Assembly (NCBI RefSeq): GCF_900143565.1 | Contig: NZ_FREX01000003.1 | Location: forward strand, 124,001 to 188,000 | Length of the DNA stretch: 64,000 nt | Origin: Pseudovibrio sp. Alg231-02 | GTDB taxonomy: Bacteria; Pseudomonadota; Alphaproteobacteria; Rhizobiales; Stappiaceae | Reading direction: 5' to 3' | Part shown: positions 45,561-55,912 of the stretch, piece by piece | Numbering within the stretch: position 1 is the stretch's first letter | Layout: the number at the start of each line of letters is the position of its first letter | The notes under the pieces: model-generated | Told to the model about the DNA's origin: nothing | Seen by the model: the letters and a program-made list of their open reading frames with translations, nothing else | Databases searched by the model: none | Position numbers and translations under genes: made by a program

Positions 45561-45770
45561 TATTTTTCTACATACGCGGATCGAGAGCCTTTAACTGGCG
45601 TATCGTTAAGACCATTTTGCCAGCCAAGCGGTTTAAATCGCTAGCCAGCCTCCGCATACCCCTCCCATTCCTATTGTGGTATGTGTTTTGAGAGTGGCTC
45701 TGAAGACCTGAAACTTTGCTGAGCTTTTGACTGGAAAGGCTCATGTACTAATTGGCTAAGGAGTTCCGGC

Positions 45771-46094
45771 GTGTACATCGCAATGAACCGTTTCCGCGTG
45801 GTGCGGGGCAAAGAAGAAGAGTTTGAAACCGTTTGGAAAAATCGTGAGCGTCACCTGAGCTCCGTTCCCGGCTACATCGAATTTCGTATGCTCAAAGGCG
45901 AGACAGCTGAAGACCATACCCTTTATGCATCCCATACCACCTGGGATACCTATGAGAATTTTGTCGGCTGGACGAAGTCTGAAGCGTTTGCATCTGCTCA
46001 TAAAGGCGCTGGCACCCGCATGAACTTCTATCTGGGCGGCCCACACTTTGAAGGCTTTGAAGTCATCCTGACCGAGACCCGCGAAGTCGCTTAA
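45771..46094 (+). CDS. IsdG/HmuQ-type heme-degrading monooxygenase
   Basis: A 107-residue ABM-fold protein, predicted to cleave heme taken up by HmuTUV and release iron. GTG start with AAGGAG upstream. The IsdG/IsdI catalytic triad appears conserved: Asn6 (MYIAMNRF), Trp67 (VGWTKS) and His77 (SAHKG), close to Asn7/Trp67/His77 of the known enzymes. The GYIEFRMLKG strand is also typical. It is divergent from hmuT with shared RirA-like boxes, and a terminator follows. HmuQ/HmuD of Bradyrhizobium are the likely relatives. Confidence 0.85.
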   Translation: MYIAMNRFRVVRGKEEEFETVWKNRERHLSSVPGYIEFRMLKGETAEDHTLYASHTTWDTYENFVGWTKSEAFASAHKGAGTRMNFYLGGPHFEGFEVILTETREVA

Positions 46095-46107
46095 AGCCTT
46101 CCTGACT

Positions 46108-46133
46108 GGAAGCTACAACTTGCTGTAGCTTCC
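46108..46133 (+). terminator. Terminator after the heme monooxygenase gene
   Basis: A perfect 10-base-pair stem (GGAAGCTACA/TGTAGCTTCC) with a six-base loop, followed by TTTCTCC, 13 bases after the stop. Confidence 0.72.
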
Positions 46134-46171
46134 TTTCTCCCCCGTCCAAAGTATCAATTGCGCCGCTATAC

Positions 46172-46198
46172 TTTGCATGCAAATTATTTGCATGCAAA
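46172..46198. promoter_or_regulatory. Tandem palindromic operator of the MarR gene (candidate)
   Basis: Two perfect copies of the 12-base palindrome TTTGCATGCAAA at 46172-46183 and 46187-46198, separated by TTA (15-base period). They stand 18 bases before the MarR start and just after a TATACT that could serve as -10. Two MarR dimers could bind side by side and autorepress. Confidence 0.72.
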
Positions 46199-46216
46199 AT
46201 TTATGGAGTGTCTGTG

Positions 46217-46621
46217 ATGCGCTTAGATAATTGCATTTTTTATCTGCTTTCCCGCAGCGCCAGAAGTGGTGCGCGGTTTTACAAGAAGCAACTGGAAGAG
46301 CTGGGACTCACACCGGTGCAATCCATTGTGTTGCAAGCCCTTGCTGTTCAGGACGGATGCACAACGTCTCAACTGGGCAAGGCTGCCGAATTGGACAATG
46401 CAACACTTACCGGTGTGCTGGACCGGCTATGCCCCGCCGGGTATCTGGAGCGCAAAGCAAGCCCGGAAGACCGACGGACCCAGCATATTTTCCTCACCAA
46501 GCAAGGTCAGGAAGTTTCCGAAATTCTTGACAGTTTAACCGAAGACGCGAACACCAGATTTCTTGCGGAGCTGAGTGATCGTGAGAGGGACGATCTCAAG
46601 GCACTTCTCACCCGACTTTAG
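46217..46621 (+). CDS. MarR-family transcriptional regulator
   Basis: A 134-residue winged-helix regulator. ATG at 46217 is chosen over an upstream GTG (46208) because TGGAG lies at 46204-46208. The HTH (TSQLGKAAELDNATLTGVLD) and wing with the DRR motif (ASPEDRRTQHIFLT) are clear. Tandem perfect palindromes in the promoter suggest autoregulation. The next gene is a thioesterase 118 bases downstream after a small hairpin (46629-46646); a role in sensing an aromatic or acyl-CoA-derived ligand is possible but not shown. Confidence 0.92.
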   Translation: MRLDNCIFYLLSRSARSGARFYKKQLEELGLTPVQSIVLQALAVQDGCTTSQLGKAAELDNATLTGVLDRLCPAGYLERKASPEDRRTQHIFLTKQGQEVSEILDSLTEDANTRFLAELSDRERDDLKALLTRL

Positions 46622-46739
46622 GCTGGGCGCTCAAATTCATTTGAGCATTATTTTCATTGCGTAATCTGATTGAACACCAGCAATCACTTGCAGGATTACG
46701 CCTTTATCTCAAAGATTTTCAATAGGACGGATTGAAAAG

Positions 46740-47177
46740 ATGGACGTAAAAGTGATGTCAGGACTGGAGTTCCTGAAAGCCATGCAGAAAGCGGGCAATC
46801 GTCCGCCAATGGCGGAAACCATGAATGTAGACCTTGATCGCATCGAGGATGGTCTGGTTCGTTTTAAATGCATGCCAACGAATGATCATCTCAATCCGGG
46901 CGGCACAGTGCATGGCGGCTATGCTGCGACAGCGCTGGATTCCGTTCTTACTCTTGCGGTTCAGACCAAGCTCAAAGACGCCTTCAATTTTCGCGGCACC
47001 TCAGAACTCAACGTCAAGTACATACGTCCCATTAAGGTAGGGCAGGTTCTTTACGCTGAAGGCCGCGTGGTCAGCATGACGCGCCAGACCGGGATCTCTG
47101 CCGGAGAAATCGTCGACGAAGAAGGTAAAATTTACGCCTACGCTTCTGGAACTGTGATGATCAAACCAGAATCCTGA
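46740..47177 (+). CDS. PaaI-family hotdog thioesterase
   Basis: A 145-residue single-domain hotdog protein hydrolysing acyl-CoA or aroyl-CoA thioesters. The family motif NPGGTVHGGYAATALDS contains the catalytic Gly/His region; LNVKYIRPIKVGQVLYAEGRV is the conserved second strand pair and YAYASGTVMI the end. The substrate is unknown. Its neighbour upstream is the MarR regulator on the same strand. Confidence 0.88.
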   Translation: MDVKVMSGLEFLKAMQKAGNRPPMAETMNVDLDRIEDGLVRFKCMPTNDHLNPGGTVHGGYAATALDSVLTLAVQTKLKDAFNFRGTSELNVKYIRPIKVGQVLYAEGRVVSMTRQTGISAGEIVDEEGKIYAYASGTVMIKPES

Positions 47178-47543
47178 TCGCATAGTTTTGGATAGGAGCA
47201 CATAATCGCCTCTATGTGCTCCTTCTTTTGTGGACAAATTAGCTGGCTAAATTAATTTATTTTTGTCTGCTATATTTTCTGTTCCGTTGGTTGAAACTCT
47301 TCAAAACTGCCAATTAATTAGAATTTATAGCCTTGAAATTGTGTCTTTTTATTCGATTAAATAATAGTTACAATGAAGGGCGCAACAATACGCCCTACCC
47401 CTAAGGAACTATATTTTACAATTGCACGTAACATAGTTTACACGCTATACGTGCTTATGGTGTTCCTGTGATGAGAAATCCGAAGCTATTTAGTGTAATG
47501 TGCTCTCGGATTCGTCTCTATCCAAAAAAAAGCGCTTTCTGTC
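47178..47543. other. Intergenic region before the GntR gene
   Basis: 366 bases, AT-rich. Besides the thioesterase terminator, it holds an inverted repeat with arms GCACGTA (47424-47430) and TACGTGC (47448-47454), about 90 bases before the GntR start, which could be an operator or part of a hairpin. No gene is visible. Confidence 0.45.
47194..47223 (+). terminator. Terminator after the thioesterase gene
   Basis: A perfect 11-base-pair stem (AGGAGCACATA/TATGTGCTCCT) with an eight-base loop, followed by TCTTTTG. Confidence 0.7.
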
Positions 47544-48260
47544 ATGCTGCACTCGATCTCGGACCGCTCGCTCGTTTCTCGCTTTGGAATTTCTCCCTGG
47601 TCATCCACCAGCAATCGTAAAAGTGACGCTGTCTATCTTTATTTAGAAGAACAGATCATCGTTGGTGCTCTTAAGCCTGGTGAAGCAATTGCCGAACAGA
47701 CGGTAGCTGATGCGTGTGATTGCGCGCAGGGAACTGTACGTGAGGCCTTGCTTAAACTTCAGCAGTCCGGCCTAGTGGTACGGCACGATTACAAAGGCAC
47801 TCGCGTTGCGGGTATCAGCCGCGCTGAAGCTGTCGAGATTGTCAAAATCCGCATGCAGCTGGAAGAGCAAGCCGGACGAATGATTGCCTCTAACATTTCA
47901 GGCGAGACGCGCGACCGGCTCTTTGAAATTCTGGATGCTATGTGTCAGGCAGCCGATGACAACGAGGTGTTTCTTTGCAGTGCTTATGACCGCCTCTTCC
48001 ATGCAACTCTGTTCCGTCAGGCAAACTTGCGCGGATTAGAGCCTATTCTGGAACGTTGTGCACTCCATATGCATCGTGTGACGCTGTCTCACCGAGACAT
48101 TCCACTCAATGGTACTGACATTCATGAAAAGCATATTGCGATCATCGAAACGCATTGCAATGGCACGCCTGAAGAAGCTGCAAACGCTGCGCGTGGGCAT
48201 GTGAGCTTTCTGTTTGACCGCTGGATGTCAGAGCACACCTTCCTCAGTCTTTCCATTTAG
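47544..48260 (+). CDS. GntR-family regulator with FCD domain
   Basis: A 238-residue FadR-subfamily regulator. The winged HTH is at about 33-95 (VYLYLEEQIIVGALKPGEAI and CDCAQGTVREALLKLQQSGL). The all-helical FCD ligand domain follows, with metal-site histidines (DRLFHATLF, HMHRVTL and HEKHIAIIE). It stands alone, facing gyrB across a bidirectional terminator, so its target genes are not visible in the window. Confidence 0.9.
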   Translation: MLHSISDRSLVSRFGISPWSSTSNRKSDAVYLYLEEQIIVGALKPGEAIAEQTVADACDCAQGTVREALLKLQQSGLVVRHDYKGTRVAGISRAEAVEIVKIRMQLEEQAGRMIASNISGETRDRLFEILDAMCQAADDNEVFLCSAYDRLFHATLFRQANLRGLEPILERCALHMHRVTLSHRDIPLNGTDIHEKHIAIIETHCNGTPEEAANAARGHVSFLFDRWMSEHTFLSLSI

Positions 48261-48296
48261 ACCGTCGCCAGCCTTATGCTGGAGCAAGGCATAAAA

Positions 48297-48327
48297 AAAA
48301 GCCGGAGTGCAGAAGCATCCGGCTTTT
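48297..48327. terminator. Bidirectional terminator between gntR and gyrB
   Basis: A 10-base-pair stem (AAAAGCCGGA/TCCGGCTTTT) with an 11-base loop and A/T runs on both sides, so it can stop transcription from either convergent gene. Confidence 0.85.
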
Positions 48328-48352
48328 GTTGTTTTTTACGCTTGTGCGTTGC

Positions 48353-50830
<2,478 letters not shown>

Positions 50831-51050
50831 TCATTAGGGTTCATGTTATAATTGGTTGGGCAAATGGTTCAAGCAATCTGGGAGTTTAAGCGCTCGTAAA
50901 CCAAGGGAAATATTGCATAAACACTATTTTTAAGGGGGGATAATTTCCTTAGCGTGCATCCCATGGATTTGCTTGCACGATTAGCACCCCAAGTTTTCAT
51001 TTTTGTGCCTGGCATTTTCTGAAAATTGAAACGACTTATCGGTGCTATTG

Positions 51051-51674
51051 CTACCGTGTAATCATCAGGACTGCGATGCCGAGAAGTCCCAGAGAAGCCA
51101 TTCGATTAATCAAGTACATCGTCTTTTCTGACCACAAGAACTGGCAAAGTTTGACTGCCAGAAATGAATAGGCACCGTTGATGATCAGTAAGATGGCTGA
51201 CAGCACAGCGGCGAGTTCAACAAAGCCCAGCAGGCTCATTTCCTCAACGCTGACCAAATTGGGCATGAGCGCGAGGTAGAACATGATTGCCTTGGGGTTT
51301 GACAGGTTGAACAATAGCCCAGCAAACAAGGATGTCTTCGCAGAAGATTGTGGTGGGATTGAGTTGCTGTAATCCTCGGAAGGAGCTGCATTTGCGCTCT
51401 TCCAGATGCCCCAGGCTAAATAGGTTAGATACGCAGCACCTAACCACTGCAAAGCCACGAAGGCTCCTGAAAAACTGCTGGCAATTGCTGCTAATCCCAG
51501 TGCAGCCATGGAGAACCAGAGCAGGTCACCACTCAACAGCCCCAAACAGAACAGCACTGCACCGCTGCTGCCAAAGCTCACCGCACGGGCAATGATTGCA
51601 AAAACGGCAGGGCCGGGAATAATTGCTAGTGTGAAAAGCGTGCCGCCAAACAGGGCAAGGCTGGTTACATCCAT
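51051..51674 (-). CDS. LysE-family exporter 1
   Basis: A 207-residue membrane transporter of the LysE/RhtB family with about six hydrophobic helices and the typical opening LAIIPGPAVFAIIARAVSFG. NLSNPKAIMFYLALMPNLVS is the conserved middle motif. ATG at 51674 is preferred over an upstream in-frame start that lies outside the normal family length. Exports small amino acids or related compounds. It is the third of three paralogues lying between recF and gyrB. Confidence 0.85.
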   Translation of the reverse strand: MDVTSLALFGGTLFTLAIIPGPAVFAIIARAVSFGSSGAVLFCLGLLSGDLLWFSMAALGLAAIASSFSGAFVALQWLGAAYLTYLAWGIWKSANAAPSEDYSNSIPPQSSAKTSLFAGLLFNLSNPKAIMFYLALMPNLVSVEEMSLLGFVELAAVLSAILLIINGAYSFLAVKLCQFLWSEKTMYLINRMASLGLLGIAVLMITR

Positions 51675-51763
51675 AAAACTGCAGCGGTTCTTTCGTGGTG
51701 ACAAGCACTTTCAGTTTACGGCGCCGCAGTCTTCCGCAAGCGCCGTCTCAAAGAGCAGATTGC

Positions 51764-52384
51764 TCAGCGGGTCACCATGGTTGCTGCCACGCCGACCATT
51801 ACCACGCTGGAACTTCTGTTAAGGCGCTGGAATGCTTTTTGCGACGAAATCAGCTTCTTTGCAGAGACCGCCAGATAAGCATAGATGCCGAAGACGATGA
51901 ACAACACACTGGCCATGGTTGCTGCCAGTTCCCAATAAGCCAGCAGGTTGATCTTATCCATGGGTACGATGTTCGGCATCAGCGCCATATAAAAGATCAC
52001 GACCTTTGGGTTGGACAGGTTCATGGATAGACCAGCGAGCAAGGCTGTAAAACGTGAGGACGCCTCTACAGCTGCATCCCCATCTTGCGTTGGGGATACG
52101 CCTTTTGAGTTCCACATCCCCCAGGCGACGTATAGCAGATAAGCGGCTCCAACCCATTTGAGCACCATAAAAATAATCGCGTAGTTGGTTGCGATGGCTG
52201 CCAGCCCCATGATTGCGAGCGTAAACCAAAACAGATCACCACAGATCATACCGACAACGAACATAGGTGTGCCGCGCATGCCTTGTCCGAAAATTCGGGC
52301 AAGCAAAGCGGCGATACCGGGACCCGGTGTGATGGCTGCAGCGAACAAGGTTCCTGCAAAAAACAAAAGAACTGCCAATTCCAT
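51764..52384 (-). CDS. LysE-family exporter 2
   Basis: A 206-residue LysE/RhtB-family exporter; start MELAVLLFF at 52384. AAITPGPGIAALLARIFGQG and NLSNPKVVIFYMALMPNIVP are the two conserved motifs. Six helices. It begins 13 bases after the stop of the third paralogue, so the two share an operon. The substrate is unknown. Confidence 0.86.
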   Translation of the reverse strand: MELAVLLFFAGTLFAAAITPGPGIAALLARIFGQGMRGTPMFVVGMICGDLFWFTLAIMGLAAIATNYAIIFMVLKWVGAAYLLYVAWGMWNSKGVSPTQDGDAAVEASSRFTALLAGLSMNLSNPKVVIFYMALMPNIVPMDKINLLAYWELAATMASVLFIVFGIYAYLAVSAKKLISSQKAFQRLNRSSSVVMVGVAATMVTR

Positions 52385-52397
52385 TTTATTGCTCTTC

Positions 52398-53030
52398 TTA
52401 TCGCGCCACGATTGCGGCAGCGGTGCCAAACATTGCAACACTCGCGCTCTTATTCAATCGAGTCACGGCTTTTTCTGAGGTCAGGAGGCTTCGTGCCCGT
52501 ACGGTCACACCAATATAGATTGCAAAGACCAGTGACAACACGGCAAGCGTAACAAACATCAACTCAACCAAGCCAATGGTCGTGATGGTTTCCATAGGCA
52601 CCACGCTTGGCATCAAAGCCGCATAGAACAGCAAGCCTTTAGGATTGGAAAGCGTGATCAGCATGCCGGAGACAAGTGTTTTGGCACTGCTTTTGGTGTT
52701 TTGCGTTATGGCGGCGGTGCCTTCAGTTGCCTGCGCTGTCTGCAGACCACTGGCACGCCAGAGCTTCCAAGCCAGAAACAGCAAATAGGCAGCACCTGCA
52801 TATTTAACGATGGTGAACGCCAGTACATAAGTACTCGCCAGTTTTGCGAGGCCCAGGATTGCCAGAATAAACAGACACATGCTGCCAATCAGCATGCCAG
52901 AGACAAATGTGAGTGTACCTTGCAACCCAAAACCGAGTGTGCGCGAAACCAGTGCCGTAATCGCAGGGCCAGGTGTGATGGCAACAACAAACAGAGTTGC
53001 CCCAAATACGAGGAGAATTTGCAAGTCCAT
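52398..53030 (-). CDS. LysE-family exporter 3
   Basis: A 210-residue LysE/RhtB-family exporter; start MDLQILLVFG at 53030. VAITPGPAITALVSRTLGFG and TLSNPKGLLFYAALMPSVVP are conserved. First of the three tandem paralogues in transcription order. It is about half as similar to paralogue 2 as a recent duplicate would be, so the duplications look old. Confidence 0.86.
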   Translation of the reverse strand: MDLQILLVFGATLFVVAITPGPAITALVSRTLGFGLQGTLTFVSGMLIGSMCLFILAILGLAKLASTYVLAFTIVKYAGAAYLLFLAWKLWRASGLQTAQATEGTAAITQNTKSSAKTLVSGMLITLSNPKGLLFYAALMPSVVPMETITTIGLVELMFVTLAVLSLVFAIYIGVTVRARSLLTSEKAVTRLNKSASVAMFGTAAAIVAR

Positions 53031-53197
53031 GGGGATCACTTAGGTCAGAGATAAGGCGCTTAACGCAGTTCGCGTATTCTCATCGGAAAGCTTGTCTCTG
53101 CTTTTCTAGAATACCGCCCAAGACTAATCACAAGGATATTTCTCTGACAAGCGAGATAAAAGCGGCTTGCCTTCAAGCCAGCTCAATGATGACACTT

Positions 53198-54328
53198 TCA
53201 GCTTAGCGCAATACCACCGTTTGCAACCTCGAAAATCTGTGCCGCACTTGGCAGGTCTTTGAAGAGGTTTTCGTCGGTGCCAGTCATGAAAACCTGACCG
53301 CCCAGAACTTCCAGCCGTGTAAAGAGTGCTTCGCGGCGGCCAGGATCCAGATGGGCGGCGACTTCATCCAGCAGCAGGATCGGGGTCATGCCGGAAATCG
53401 ATGAGGTGAGGTCTGCATGTGCCAAAACCAAGCCAATCAACAGCGCTTTTTGCTCTCCAGTTGAAGCTTGCGCGGCGGGCATTTGCTTTTCGCTATGAAC
53501 CACGTAAAGGTCAGAGCGGTGCGGGCCATCCAGAGTACGCCCTGCGGCACGGTCGCGGAAGCGGCCTTCCACCAGCAAATCGCGATAGCAATCTTCCCGA
53601 TCTGATGCGCTCATGCCGATGGTTGCGGTTTCAAACGCGCCTTGCAGGTGGATTTCTGCGGACGGGAAGGGGAGGCCGAGCTGCTTTTGTGCTTCCAGTG
53701 TTTTGGCCAGCAAACTCACGGTTTCACTGCGCGCCAGAGCAACAGCGGTGCCCAGTTCAGCAACCTGCGCTTCGATGGCATCCAGATATTCGGGTGTTCC
53801 GCCCTCAGACAACAGGCGATTTCGCTGGCGCAATGCTTTTTCAAAGCTTGCAACCATTCTGCCATGAGACGGATTGAGGGAGAGGACCAGACGATCGAGA
53901 AATTTGCGTCGATCAGAGGCTGAGCCCGTAAACAGGCCATCCATGGACGGGACCAGCCACAAAACACGAAGGTATTCCAGGAGAGCTTCGGAAGAACGAG
54001 CTTCTTCGCCGTCAATGCGGACGCGGCGTCCCGGTTCTCCGGCAGTTAAACCTGTACCGATGCGGGTCTCGCCAAATTCTCCATTCAAGATCGCGCTGAC
54101 AGCCCAGCCGCCAGATCCATCGGCCCGGGCGATATCACCAAGGGTTGCGCGGCGGAGACCTCGACCAGCGGAGAGAAAGGAGATTGCTTCGAGAATATTG
54201 GTTTTGCCTGCGCCGTTATCGCCAACAAAAGCGACCATTCGGCTGTTCAACTCAACGCTTGTTGCGTTGTAGTTTCGAAAATCCGTTAGCGCGAGGCGAG
54301 TAAGCGCCACAGGCACTGGATCCGACAT
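53198..54328 (-). CDS. recF: DNA replication and repair protein RecF
   Basis: A 376-residue SMC-like ATPase that loads RecA at gaps with RecO and RecR. TRLALTDFRNYNATSVELN is the N-terminus, the Walker A GDNGAGKTN is at about 35-43, the signature is ASTGEQKALLIGL, and Walker B/D-loop ILLLDEVAAHLD follows. Normal length. It lies between dnaN (118 bases upstream) and the LysE cluster, as in the common dnaA-dnaN-recF order. Confidence 0.96.
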   Translation of the reverse strand: MSDPVPVALTRLALTDFRNYNATSVELNSRMVAFVGDNGAGKTNILEAISFLSAGRGLRRATLGDIARADGSGGWAVSAILNGEFGETRIGTGLTAGEPGRRVRIDGEEARSSEALLEYLRVLWLVPSMDGLFTGSASDRRKFLDRLVLSLNPSHGRMVASFEKALRQRNRLLSEGGTPEYLDAIEAQVAELGTAVALARSETVSLLAKTLEAQKQLGLPFPSAEIHLQGAFETATIGMSASDREDCYRDLLVEGRFRDRAAGRTLDGPHRSDLYVVHSEKQMPAAQASTGEQKALLIGLVLAHADLTSSISGMTPILLLDEVAAHLDPGRREALFTRLEVLGGQVFMTGTDENLFKDLPSAAQIFEVANGGIALS

Positions 54329-54370
54329 TCAGGCTCTCTTTGGTTACATGAATTTTGAGCATATTCTCAT

Positions 54371-54394
54371 CCGAAAATTGGCTGCTATTTTCGG
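54371..54394. repeat. CCGAAAA-type palindromic element, second copy
   Basis: CCGAAAAT and ATTTTCGG arms, extended by ATATTC...GAATAT, in the gap between recF and dnaN. It is related to the element at 34809-34833 and to dispersed intergenic elements of Hyphomicrobiales. Confidence 0.5.
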
Positions 54395-54446
54395 GAATAT
54401 GTAGCAGAAGAAAAATGCCCCCGGCTTAGGACCGAGGGCAAAACAT

Positions 54447-55565
54447 TTAAACGCGCATTGGCATCAGCACATAAAGCGCTTCATCACTACCTTCATCGCG
54501 AACGAGGGTCGGAGAACCGGAATCCGCAAGTGTAAAGAGAGCAGAATCTGCTTCCAACTGAGCTGCGATATCCAACAGGTACTTGGAGTTGAAGCCGATC
54601 TCGAATTCTTCGTTGTCGTACTCAACTGCAACTTCTTCAGTCGCAGAACCAGAGTCCGGGTTGGTGACCGTCAGAACGATCTTACCTTCGCTCAGGGACA
54701 TTTTGACTGCACGGCCACGATCAGATGCGATGGTGGATACGCGATCAACGGCTTCCTTGAAGGCATCACGATCAACGCGCAGTTCCTTGTCGTTTCCTTT
54801 TGGAATGACGCGCTCATAATCCGGGAAGGTTCCGTCGATGAGTTTTGAGGTCAGGATGATGTCACCAATGGTGAAACGGATCTTGGTTTCAGAGATCTCA
54901 ACTTTGATCTCAACTTCCGGATCATCCAGCAGCTTCTGAATTTCGCCAACGGTTTTACGCGGTACGATGATACCAGGCATACCCTCGGAGCCTTCCGGCG
55001 CCTCAAGCTCAGCCTGAGCGAGGCGGTGTCCGTCCGTTGCGACAGCGCGGAAACGCAGGCCTTCTCCGATATCCAGAGAGTGCATGTAGATACCATTGAG
55101 GTAGTAGCGGGTTTCTTCCGTAGAGATCGCAAACTGAGTGCTGTTGATCAACTTGCGGATACCGCCTGCGGTCATGGTGAAGCTGTGAGTGAACTCACCT
55201 GCAGTCAGGTCAGGAAAGTCGGTGACTGGCAGGATTTGCAGCGCGAAGCGGGAGCGCCCGGCGCGAATTTCCATAGTGCTGTCATCACCAGACGTTTCCA
55301 AAACAACCTGAGAACCATCTGGCAGCTTGCGCACGATCTCGTAGATCATGTGAGCTGGCACTGTGGTTCCACCTGGCGTTTCGACCATTGCCGCGATGCT
55401 TTCCACGACCTCAAGATCCAAATCTGTTGCCTTGAGCTTGAGGTTGCCACCTTCAGCCTGCAGCATCACGTTGGAGAGGATCGGAATGGTGTTCCGCCGT
55501 TCCACCACACGGTGTACGTGGGTCAGAGACTTCAAAAGCTCGGTCCGCTCAAGTGTCACTTTCAT
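54447..55565 (-). CDS. dnaN: DNA polymerase III beta sliding clamp
   Basis: A 372-residue sliding clamp. ATG at 55565 (MKVTLERTELL) is the conserved N-terminus; a longer reading would add 32 unrelated residues. Three clamp domains are recognisable, with RRNTIPILSNVMLQAEGG in the first and the C-terminal ALYVLMPMRV. It forms the ring that holds DNA polymerase III on the template. It follows dnaA after 347 bases of hairpin-rich sequence, so it probably has a promoter of its own. Confidence 0.97.
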   Translation of the reverse strand: MKVTLERTELLKSLTHVHRVVERRNTIPILSNVMLQAEGGNLKLKATDLDLEVVESIAAMVETPGGTTVPAHMIYEIVRKLPDGSQVVLETSGDDSTMEIRAGRSRFALQILPVTDFPDLTAGEFTHSFTMTAGGIRKLINSTQFAISTEETRYYLNGIYMHSLDIGEGLRFRAVATDGHRLAQAELEAPEGSEGMPGIIVPRKTVGEIQKLLDDPEVEIKVEISETKIRFTIGDIILTSKLIDGTFPDYERVIPKGNDKELRVDRDAFKEAVDRVSTIASDRGRAVKMSLSEGKIVLTVTNPDSGSATEEVAVEYDNEEFEIGFNSKYLLDIAAQLEADSALFTLADSGSPTLVRDEGSDEALYVLMPMRV

Positions 55566-55743
55566 GCGAAACGTCCATTCTTCTGGGCGGAGCATCGCGC
55601 CGGTGCAGCGAACTCCGCGAATTACTAATACAAATTGCCCAGTTTCAGTGCAGAGGCCCACTTGGTCTGCACTTGCCCACTATGCCGAGTTTAACCTCGT
55701 GCAGGGTCGTTCAAACTGCACGTTTAGCTCGCAAAATGCAAGA

Positions 55744-55765
55744 GGGGCGCTGCAAGCAGCGCCCC
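55744..55765 (-). terminator. GC-rich hairpin upstream of dnaN
   Basis: GGGGCGCTGC and GCAGCGCCCC arms around AA, followed on the minus strand by TCTTGCATTTT. Terminator-like but with a weak T tract. Confidence 0.5.
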
Positions 55766-55820
55766 AATAATCACCAAATTCCTGCAAGGAGTCCAGATGG
55801 CTCCGTGTAAAGGACGCTTA

Positions 55821-55903
55821 TTAGAGCACGTTGCATTCACGCATCGTGCTCTAAGTTCTTTCCTTGAGCTCATTCAGATCATTTGATTGAAGCCAATCAA
55901 ATG
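55821..55903. repeat. Paired palindromic intergenic element
   Basis: Two perfect 10-base inverted repeats in a row (TTAGAGCACG and CATTTGATTG arms). The outer phrases AGAGCA and GCTCTA are typical of dispersed palindromes in this bacterial order. Only one copy is seen in the window. Confidence 0.45.
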
Positions 55904-55912
55904 GAATGCGCT

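Larger units (their letters stand above)
45371..45770. promoter_or_regulatory. Divergent hmuT/heme-monooxygenase control region
   Basis: A 400-base AT-rich region between two heme genes read in opposite directions. It contains two TGA-N9-TCA elements listed separately. No gene is visible. Confidence 0.6.
55566..55912. other. dnaA-dnaN intergenic region with three inverted repeats
   Basis: 347 bases without a gene. It holds three perfect inverted repeats: GGGGCGCTGC arms at 55744-55765, TTAGAGCACG arms at 55821-55854, and CATTTGATTG arms at 55880-55903. The last ends at GAATGCGCTCTAG directly at the dnaA stop, a phrase that recurs in intergenic elements of Hyphomicrobiales. They may terminate dnaA transcripts or be mobile palindromic elements. 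Confidence 0.6.
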
